From Blakeslea trispora (Eukaryota > Mucoromycota > Mucoromycetes > Mucorales > Choanephoraceae): a stretch of DNA of 64,000 nt. This document shows, piece after piece, positions 55,439-64,000 of this stretch; the first letter of the stretch is position 1, and each line of letters opens with the position of its first letter. Both the position numbers and the translations under genes were made by a program. The stretch spans positions 1 to 64,000 of the forward strand of contig JAIWNE010000099.1 in the NCBI GenBank assembly GCA_025331445.1. The letters are read 5' to 3'. A model generated the notes under the pieces. The model had not been told where the DNA came from, ran no database searches, and was given only the letters and a program-made list of their open reading frames with translations.

Positions 55439-58400
55439 TGTATTTTATATTTGTCTAATTGGGATATGATGTATATTGGATATATAGACAAGTAGTAGAT
55501 TAAAGACCAGCTTTAGTGAAGAGATGAAAAAGAAATGAATAAGGAAGGAAATTCGTTGGTTTTGGGGGCCCTTTTTATATCATTCACTAGTAACGGAACA
55601 ATAGGCTTGTTTTAGTAAGTGCTAATAACTGACAACCATTATAGACAAAAAAAAAAAAAAATTAAATTGAGCAAAAAAAGAAATTCAGTCCGTGTAACAT
55701 ATTAATCAGGTTGCATTGTAATTACGAGCCACCTGCGCACGCATACAAGCACACAGCTTTCATTTTTCTGTCTCCTCTCTGAATTATCACTAGTCTACTT
55801 TAAGCAATAAGGGAAAATGGTATCATCTTTCTTTCTCTTTCTCTCTCTCAGGCACAGTCATTTGATAGTTTACAAATCAGGAATATTTTTCATTTAAATG
55901 CAATTTTATTTAGCGTATTTAGAACAACAATCTCTTGTTCTTTCCTGGGTGCCTTTTTTTTTTTGTTCAACCAGGACCTGAACCCTTTTCAGTCTCAGAC
56001 TAGGTCAGTTATTCATGCACCAACCTAATTGGTAACTTGGTACAGAATTGAAAGTAAGAAAAAAAAATTACTTTTTAAACAGATGTAAAAGTTGCTACTT
56101 TTAGGCTGGAAATTCAGGGTTCAAGAGATCAAAAGTGAAAGACAGAAAGAAGAAGAGAGGGGGGAGATGTGATAAACTGTCGAACTGTTGCGGTTGATTG
56201 ATGCCCTGTATCTTTGGGATTTCTGATAATAAAAAGTAGATGTCGTACTACAATAACAGTAATCGATAAAATATAAATCAGCACAATTAAGATTTTGTTT
56301 GTTTGTTTTAGTAATTTAGATCAGAATACAGATTTTCTATATTGTTACTTGCCTTTTTCTTGTAACCAATCATTGTTGCATCCGCTGGTTAATTAAACGA
56401 ACAAAAAGCTTTTTTTTTTTCAGAATGGCCGTTTTCTGTGATCAGGATACGAACCGAGGCCAAGATAGTAAGCTTTGGTGGCATACAATCTCGATTAGTG
56501 TTGACAAGTGCTAGTATCCATATTTTCTAGGTACTCGCATCTCTTTTTTTTTATTGTTTTGAAAATGCTAAATCAGTCAGCAGAAATGAAATTAAATCTC
56601 CTTGAGGATTGTTTTTCTGCTGATGAGGCTCTTGCTCATACTCTCTCCCCCCCTCTCTCTCTCTCCTTTAATTTTTGTTGTTGTTTTTATAGTTTATGTA
56701 ACCAATGTTGTAACTTCCTTGGTTTCCAAAAAAGAACCAGATCTCTTGGTAATTTATCCGCAGCTTGTCTGTTTTCTTTATAATACATAATTTGTTGTAC
56801 ACTAGTTCATGGCTCTACATTTGCTGATGATGATCGCAAATTAGATATAATCATTGCAGAGCTGACGATCATCTTTCTTAACTTGGAGTATTATAAACAT
56901 TGTTTTGATATCTCCTTTTTCTCTCAATGCTGAAGACAGAGATTATGAAGCTCATATAACACTAAGTGAAGGGATATTGGCTTTTGTTTGCCCTTTAAAC
57001 CAAAAGCAGTCTTTCAAAAACTCAGATAGCTAACTTTTTATGAAAGAAATTTATCTTAAAAATATCTAACAATTAGGTAGCTTTGAAGTCAGATATAAGA
57101 TCCAATGACAATGAAATATAAGCCATGCTTTATTAGACGCTATCCTCTTCAAGTTGAGGCGGCTATTGCAATGGAATGATTGGTGTTTCCTTTCATTTGA
57201 AAATAGGCTGTAGTCTCCATCTATCCTTTGTATTACAAAGTACCAATTGCCCTATATACCATCCATTTCATAATGTACAATAATTTCTCGATTTAAGAAT
57301 AAAGTTTTTAAAGCCAGGTGGCACTTTTAGTCTTGATATTCTCATACCTATATTCGAAATAAAGAGTAGGTATAACTCTTAGGTATCCTTATATCGAAAA
57401 ATACATTAATGAAGCAAGATGTTGTCAGAAAAACGGGCCTATATCTCTTTTGTGTCTTTTGCATGATATACCTGATTGCCTGATGTAATCTGTCAAAATA
57501 TTAGAGGTCGTTCATGCATCAGTATATGATGATACTAAACACAGTGAAGGCTATTAAATAAGACCATTTTTTACTGTTGTCTTGATACATTTAGTACTCT
57601 TATACCTTTCAATAGCGATTAAGTATTTCTTGTGATTATACGGAACACATGCTTTAAGATATATCTATATAGAGAGTCATTACATTTTGTATGCTTTTTT
57701 TTTTGTATAGTCTGTCTACCTGTGTTGGCATGAATAAAAATTCGTTTAAAAGTAGAGTTTGGTAGGCAAAGGAAACATGAGGAATCAAACACTCAGTCTG
57801 GGGCATGGAAAAGCAAAAAAAATAAAGAAGGCTCACTTTTGACGAGTACGTTTATTGCCTGATTATGCTTGAAAAAGAATAAGAACGTTAAAAGAGCGTT
57901 TATTCCATCAATAATTTTCACTGATAAAGCTAGTCAAGAAAATAAGCATTTGAAGTTCAAACAAGCTTCTATTATGACCATAGTGCATCTATGTCGTAGT
58001 TAGAAGTCTCCATTATCTACTCTTATGAAGTGGGTTGCTTATTCGTTCTTTAGCAAACAAAGAAAAAAGATAGCCCATTCTTCTTGGGATAATTGATGCT
58101 TTGCTTTGTATGACTCACCTGTTAATAGTCTCTGGATAAATAAATTCAAGGAACAACTTTACCAATAAAAAGTTTTTCCTTTTTTTTTGTATTGCATTGG
58201 AAAGTTCATGGCACAACTTGTTGCTTTATATTTTAACCAGCCAAAGTAATATCCGTTAGGTCATTGATAGTCATACAAACGTTTTCTTGCTGCTTTCATT
58301 CATATACGACAAGCTGTATTTCAAACAATAGAATATATGTATATAGAATGAATCAAGAATTGATGATTTAATTATAATTGGTGCTTCAATTATCCAAAAA

Positions 58401-60775
58401 GACTCTGGTACTTTTCATCTGAAGCATAATGAAAATCATACAACAACAAAAAAAGCTGTGTGCGTAGATAGTCATATTAAATCTATGTTTATTAATATTC
58501 TTATTAAAGATTGAATTGTTCAAACATTAGGCTATAAACCATACATGAATGAAATGAACAATAAATTAACCAAAATGCTACAAAAAAAAAGGCTGATTCG
58601 AGTTTCGAATGCTTTTGCTGTGAGAATGATAAGCTTGTGTAGTAAAGAGAGGAACGGAGCTTAATAGATTTTTCAAGAAGAAAAAAATTGGTACTACTGG
58701 TGACAACGATTTTCCATTACGGTTAAAAGATTACATAAATGGAACTATTTCTCAAATCTGAAAGTCTGACATCGAGTAGTTGCAGACGCAGGAACGAATC
58801 AATGTATCGATAGGATCTAAAATTTGTTAGCCATAAGCTGTCTGCTAGCTATTAAGTTTGCGTATATGCATCGTATGAATGTAATCCATACAACTTGTAT
58901 TTAAAGCTGATCTTTACTTACTCTCTAACCATTAATTCTTCATAATAATCTCTGAATAACTCTGATGAAGCCAATATCCAGCAAAAGTAAAGATGTTGAG
59001 AATTAGAATTTATAAGAGAGTAGTACGAGAGAGACAAAGAAATGAAGAACTTCTTTGTTTGACAAAATCCTCCATATGCATAGAGCGAATAGAATGATAG
59101 AACGTAATGAGATAGCAAGACAACATCAGATCTATCTGAACTCAAGCATACATGATGTTGAAGCTCAATTGTTTATCAAATACAGTATAGGATTCCAGTT
59201 GAAATAAAAGTATCACAGGCAGCACAACCTATGATTGTTCTTTCTCTCCGCATTTGTTTGATATTTTTCAGCGGTTTGGCTATCAAAAAGTTTTTTCTTA
59301 TCATATATGTTATGAAGAGCTTTGGCAGAATTCTTATAGTAGCCAAGCAGAACTGAATCAACTCTGTGCAAAGAATAATAGCCACTAGATTTACGATTGA
59401 AAACCCCCCCCTCTTTATATTTTGATATGTAAGAGGTTTGCATACTACAGATTGAATGTAAATGAAACAATATGGCGCTACCTGCAACACTTCTTTTTTT
59501 AATCGATATCAAAAAAGTCAATTTTAAAGAGAACCAGTGATATTTTTGCTGACCACAACAATCATGTGCTTTCCTAAATATATAGCTGTACTTTGAGTGA
59601 AAGCCAATGTTGTGCAAACTAAAAAAATAAAAAAAACAGGGCACAGCTTGATAAACAAGATGATAAGGTGCCTTTCATATTGTTTGTTTGTTTGTACTTT
59701 ATAAAAAGTGTCTATAATGTCAAAGTGAATTGGTCTGTGCTCTGAATGAGGGTAAATAGGCAAACATATCTATGATACAAGTTGATATATGTTTATGCAT
59801 ACCATATTGAGAATTAGCTGACTTTCTTAAAAAAAAAGTTTATTTTGATTTGAATACAAAAAACGAAAGCTTGTACTACTTTCTATAATACCTGCATTTC
59901 ATATAACGATACATGGCTTACCCTTTTTTTTTTTTTTACTTTTCCCATTTTTTTTTCGTTGATGGAATTGACCTTAAAAGAGACAACCCATGCACTGTAT
60001 CTGTACGGATTATCGCTCAATTCACCCAAATATTTTCTATTTTTAAGCATTATTTATTCATAGAGTGTAATGTGAATCAATAAGCTTCATTTTGTATAAA
60101 GAAACAGGGTTTTAATCTGCAAAGATGTCTAAACCATGTTTGATTGAAAATATTTTTAATTGGATAATAAAAAAGAAAATGTACTAATCTATCAATTCAG
60201 ATGGTATGCGCTTTGGCGTTGATTGGTTACATGCGCGTTTCGGCAAATGCTTTATATGAATATCATGTTTTTGTTTAATGCTACAATGCAAAGTAACACC
60301 TTGTATAAAGATAGGGATTACCCAAAAACAACAAGAGCAGGACATTCGGAAACGACTACAAAGAGCTAGAGAAACTAGAGGATGCCCTCAGAGCCTACAG
60401 CTTCCCTTATCGAAATGAATTAGCTGGGTAGTCCGTTTACTTTCTTACCAATGGATCAATGGTATAACTTGATCAATGATTGGCTAAACCGGAGGATTCC
60501 GAGAATTGTCTGGTTGGTTCTTTTCTTCTCGCGTTTTTGCAAAAAAGGAAGTTTCTGAGTCGCTTGAAATAAAGCCAGATGGGACCCAGTTCTTAATTGG
60601 GGATGTTCCGTTTTAAAATTCCATTCTATGGTGTGTCTCCCAAAATTAGGTTTTGAGTTCATTTATATACAATCAATATTATTTTAAACTCTTTTCTTCT
60701 TCCTTTCACTTTTTTCTTTCAATTGCTCATTTCTCTTTTTTTTTTTCTTGAAAAAAAGATCAGTTTCATTACTCA
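55439..60775. other. Gene desert, about 5.3 kb
   Basis: The longest gene-free stretch of the window. Frames at 56508-56783, 57654-57836, 58918-59145, 59213-59644 and 60456-60662 lack domain patterns and start context. A short ATG exon with good splice donor at 56425-56467 leads only to a 10-codon tail. No tRNA, snRNA or repeat family was recognised. Confidence 0.5.
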
Positions 60776-61701
60776 ATGGATTATTTCGCTTATACAGCTA
60801 GCAAGAGACGATCTATTTCAGTGGAGATTGCCTTGCCTAATGAAACTCAAATAGACAAAAAGAACGTTAAAGATAGTCAATCTGTACCTTCAACACCAAC
60901 AGTATTCATTCACGACACTGGCAAATCTCCTTCTAAACCAACATGTATTCGCTATTCAGCTTCATTCTTTATGCCAGAAATCACCTCTTCTTCTTCTGGA
61001 ATGAGTAGTCAAGATAACATAGATGCTGCTACTAACAGCATGATCAATCTATCTCTACTATCCACATCACTACCCTCGCCACCTACCACGCCACAACAGG
61101 CTGTAGTACCACACATATCACTTTCTTTACCTTCAGCATCATCAGATCATAATCCAGTGATGACTAGAAACCATAAGAGAAGATTCAGTAATCCTTCGCA
61201 CGCCATTTTTTCGCCAAGACTTCATGTCTTACTTGTAGACGACAATAGTATCAATCTCCAAATACTGTCTCGACTACTCAACCTACACTTGAATGATGTG
61301 ATTGAGCATTTGGAGCTTGTAAAAAATGGTGCAAAAGCACTTGAGGTACTCAAGCATCGACCATTTGATCTTGTTCTTATGGATATTGACATGCCCGTGA
61401 TGAATGGTATTGAAACGACCAAGCATATTCGATCTTCTCCAGAATTTGATATTTTGCCACAAAATTGCAATGTACCGATTGTGGCTGTGACCACGAATGA
61501 TTCTTCAAAATGGCGTCAATTGTATACTGATATTGGCATGGTAATGTATTTTTAAATTAAACAATCCTTTTAAGCCTATTTTACTCATTCTTACTCTAGG
61601 ATGGATGCATTAGCAAACCAATTTCAGCACTTGACTTAAAAAAGACTTTAACAAGAGTACTTGGCCTCCATTTACCCGTACCTCCCTATACACCAGAATA
61701 G
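60776..61701 (+). CDS. Stand-alone response regulator (receiver domain)
   Basis: Two exons, 60776-61540 and 61600-61701; 288 aa. The N-terminal ~145 residues are Ser/Thr/Pro-rich. The receiver domain (about 150-285) has HVLLVDDNSIN (acidic pair Asp155/156), LMDIDMPVMNG with phospho-acceptor Asp203, VAVTTND with the switch Thr239/240, and ISKPISA with Lys261. All phosphotransfer residues are present. There is no output domain, as in Candida Srr1 and other fungal stand-alone regulators acting downstream of hybrid histidine kinases and Ypd1. Its target is unknown. The intron separates the conserved Lys from the rest. Confidence 0.92.
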
Positions 61702-61754
61702 AAAAACCAAAAAAAAATACATGTATACTAATGATAGAAACCACTCAAGATACC

Positions 61755-61792
<38 letters not shown>

Positions 61793-63327
61793 TTCTTTCT
61801 TTTGTCGAGCTAATCCTATGGACTTGCTCTTATACCTCTTTTTCTTTTTCTTTGTTATTTATTTATGTCCCCCCCCCTTTTTTTTTATTTTTGTACGTGT
61901 GTATGTATTCATCCCTTGATTCTGTGTGAATAATAAAAAAAAAAAAGAAAAAAAAAAGCACTATGAAAACTGTCATAATAGTACTATAGATACAAGATAT
62001 CTTCAATACAATTGACACATCTCGTGAAAAGACAATGGTTAGGAATGACCTGATAGACATCTTTGTTAAGGTTGTACTTGTTTGTACTTTATTCCGCAGT
62101 GTTCAACTTAAATGGAACACGGGGTCTGCAGATGTAACAGAACTTTTTTACTCTATCAGCTGCTTGCTATGTCTCGAGTCAAAGTAGTTCCATGCACGTG
62201 CGTTTCTGGCAATTCTCGGTCCGATATTGTTAGTCTCAAATTTTTTACCCATCTGCTCATGAGTGGCGCATCGAAAAACCTATTTGAGGAAAGAAACTGA
62301 AAACAACAGCATCCTTTAGAGAAACAAGGTTAAATCATTCAATGCATACAAAACAGACAAGAGAGAAAAACTCAAACTTGATTGTCCGAGAAAGTCTCTT
62401 ATTGACACTATGTTTATTTGAGAGAAAAAGAAAAAGCTTATCTTTGTGAAATGAAGCCATGTCAACTCTTTCTGCTGTTGTCTATTAAAAACAAAGAGAA
62501 TAGAATGATATACCTAGAGAAACTAGCAAAAAAAAGGCTTTCTTGTTTTTCTCTCATAAGCTATTAAAAGTAATCTATTTTTGAATTTGAAGCTTCTTGA
62601 ATCCTATTCATAAAAACTCTGTAAAAGTGCTGCAGATAACTAAGCTTTCTGTCAATTCCATTCTGTGTAATTTGCAATCGCTTATTAAACTAAAGTCGGT
62701 CAGGTTAGAAGCACAAACACATTGGGTGCATTTAATCATTCTTGACTTGCTTTATCAACAATGGATCAGTCTTATCTGTCCTGCATCAAGAAAGTAAAGT
62801 TGATTTGTATGCGATTGATTAATGATAAAATGATAAATCATCTCTTTTTTTTTTAAATTGGAGAGTAAAGTAGGCTTTTTTTTTGTTGGTATTATGAAAA
62901 AAGTACATTTCCAACATGAATTAAGCCTTTTGCCTCTTTTATTTTCGCTAATGTTTGAACTTTCAGTATTAGCTTGTAGACCTTGCATATTAGAATAGAT
63001 GAGAAAAAGCCTACTGTATGCTTTTCTTTATATACAATTTAAAACTATTTTATGCATAAGCAACCAAAATCAGGACACTCAAAATATCTGCCCTTCGAGT
63101 GGCTCATTGTGACGGCTTCTGAAATTTATGTGTGCAATAGGCATCAGTTAGAAAAAAAAAAAAATTTGTTAGAGAGAGCCCGGGGAGTAAATCGTGTGTC
63201 TGTGTGTGTGAGTGTGTGATAAATCCACACAGTTCAACCTCTCCACACTCTGTAGGCGAGAAAGGGCCTGTCTAAAAGAACAACAGCTTTTTTTTTTTTT
63301 TATTATTTTATTTATTGAAAGCATACT
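61702..63327. other. Intergenic region, response regulator to uL2m
   Basis: About 1.6 kb. Contains a (CT)14 microsatellite, A and T homopolymers, and the uL2m promoter. No gene was seen. A GTGTGTGTCTGTGTGTGTGAGTGTGTG tract lies near 63195-63218. Confidence 0.55.
61759..61786. repeat. (CT)14 microsatellite
   Basis: Fourteen CT units in the response-regulator 3' flank. Confidence 0.9.
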
Positions 63328-64000
63328 ATGTTTCGTTTAAGTAGGGTCTTTCAACAAGTGAGCAGCAAGACACCTGCTGCCCTTGGGTTCAGAGCTCAGC
63401 CTTCTCTTCAACAACTCACCACTCGATTCAGCCAGTTGCGCACTTACAGTTCTGAAAGCCCTAGTTTTATTACAGGATTCAACACACAAGGCAATGCCAT
63501 GACCAACATCAAATCATCTGCTTCTCCAAGCAGTCAGTTTAAAACCAAAAAGCCTACAACACCTGGTAAGCGTTGGTTGAAGCGTGTTCCTCGTGATCAC
63601 CTCTACAAGGGTAAAGCCGTCCGTAAGCTTACCGTGGCCAAACGCAGTTCAGGTGGTCGTAACAACACAGGTCGCATCACCATTCGCCATCGTGGTGGTG
63701 GACATAAGCGCCGTATTCGTATTATTGATTGGCACCGTCAGACAGAAGGTGTCCAGACTGTTCAACGTCTCGAACATGACCCTGGACGTACTGCCTGGAT
63801 TGCCCTGTTGAAGCACGACAAGACAGGTGAACAATCATACATTGTTGCTCCTCATGGCCTCAAGCCAGGAGACAAGGTCGTTTCTTATCGATCTGAACAA
63901 AGCGAATCAGAAAAAGATATCACACGCACAGCAGCTATTGATGTAGGTAATTGTATGCCATTAAAGATGATTCCTGTCGGTACTGTGTTACACAACATTG
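63328..64000 (+). CDS. RML2: Mitochondrial ribosomal protein uL2m (5' part)
   Basis: The frame opens at ATG 63328 and runs off the window after 224 codons. The first ~60 residues are Arg/Ser/Gln-rich with few acidic residues (MFRLSRVFQQVSSKTPAAL, TYSSESPSF), a mitochondrial targeting presequence. The uL2 body follows: KRSSGGRNNTGRITIRHRGGGHKRRIRIIDW, with the hallmark GGGHKR, then VQRLEHDPGRTAWIALL and the GNCMPLKMIPVGTVLHNI segment. uL2 lies at the peptidyl-transferase centre and bridges the subunits. The C-terminal part, with the family's GRGG...H motif, lies outside the window. Confidence 0.95.
   Translation, partial: MFRLSRVFQQVSSKTPAALGFRAQPSLQQLTTRFSQLRTYSSESPSFITGFNTQGNAMTNIKSSASPSSQFKTKKPTTPGKRWLKRVPRDHLYKGKAVRKLTVAKRSSGGRNNTGRITIRHRGGGHKRRIRIIDWHRQTEGVQTVQRLEHDPGRTAWIALLKHDKTGEQSYIVAPHGLKPGDKVVSYRSEQSESEKDITRTAAIDVGNCMPLKMIPVGTVLHNI

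Noticed and set aside
56425..56470. Short exon ATGGCCGTTTTC... with a GTAAGC donor
   Set aside because: The only matching acceptor (TTCTAG near 56529) gives a 24-aa product with a low-complexity tail; not convincing.
59213..59644. Overlapping minus-strand frames in the 55-60 kb desert
   Set aside because: Cys/Phe/Ile-rich composition typical of AT-rich chance frames; no domain.

Overview
This window is nuclear DNA from a filamentous fungus, most likely an early-diverging one of the Mucoromycota (Mucorales-like). The evidence is an AT-rich sequence, genes broken by many 50-100 nt GT-AG introns, pyrimidine-rich leaders, and fungal architectures such as an adenylate cyclase with RA, leucine-rich-repeat, PP2C-like and cyclase domains, a Yap1/Pap1-type bZIP, Set9, Eaf3/MRG15 and a MATA-type HMG box. 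The species cannot be fixed from sequence alone. Exon structures were worked out by hand from splice consensus and reading-phase continuity. No rRNA, CRISPR array or complete transposon was recognised, and no convincing tRNA was found.

Layout. 0-9.3 kb: 3' end of a methyltransferase gene, a globin with a C-terminal prenylation motif, a redox-type bZIP factor, the Golgi tether subunit COG1 (11 exons), and a tiny secreted cysteine-rich protein. 9.5-15 kb: an LFG/Bax-inhibitor-like membrane protein, a GH18 chitinase without signal peptide, and a Tam/UbiE-like methyltransferase. 15-16.4 kb: a gene-free accessory patch with a 35-bp tandem repeat, two G/C hairpins and a dispersed ACC...GGT motif. 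16.4-21 kb (minus strand): HSP90, a chorismate-lyase-like protein and an HMG-box factor. 21-23.3 kb: divergent ribosomal protein genes uL29 (L35) and eL43 sharing one promoter region. 23.5-31 kb: ankyrin protein, a 2.5-kb gene desert, an MDR oxidoreductase, orotate phosphoribosyltransferase and an MRG15/Eaf3 chromatin protein. 31-38.3 kb: an Nvj2/TEX2-type SMP lipid-transfer protein, the kinetochore subunit Nsl1/Mis14 divergent to the tRNA m1A58 methyltransferase Trm61, and V-ATPase subunit d. 38.3-45.2 kb: adenylate cyclase (11 exons, about 1978 aa). 45.2-55.4 kb: a 3.4-kb desert, an orphan acidic protein, a HutD-aspartoacylase fusion protein, the H4K20 methyltransferase Set9 and a secreted double-psi beta-barrel protein. 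55.4-64 kb: a 5.3-kb desert, a stand-alone response regulator, and the start of mitochondrial ribosomal protein uL2m.

Most genes are housekeeping (translation, trafficking, chromatin, nucleotide synthesis, vacuolar acidification) mixed with signalling genes (adenylate cyclase, response regulator, redox bZIP). As usual in fungi they are not operons. Neighbours are either divergent with short shared promoters or convergent with 3' ends under 100 bp apart. The least ordinary items are the HutD-deacylase fusion, the CaaX-box globin, the 53-aa secreted peptide and the repeat patch at 15-16.3 kb.
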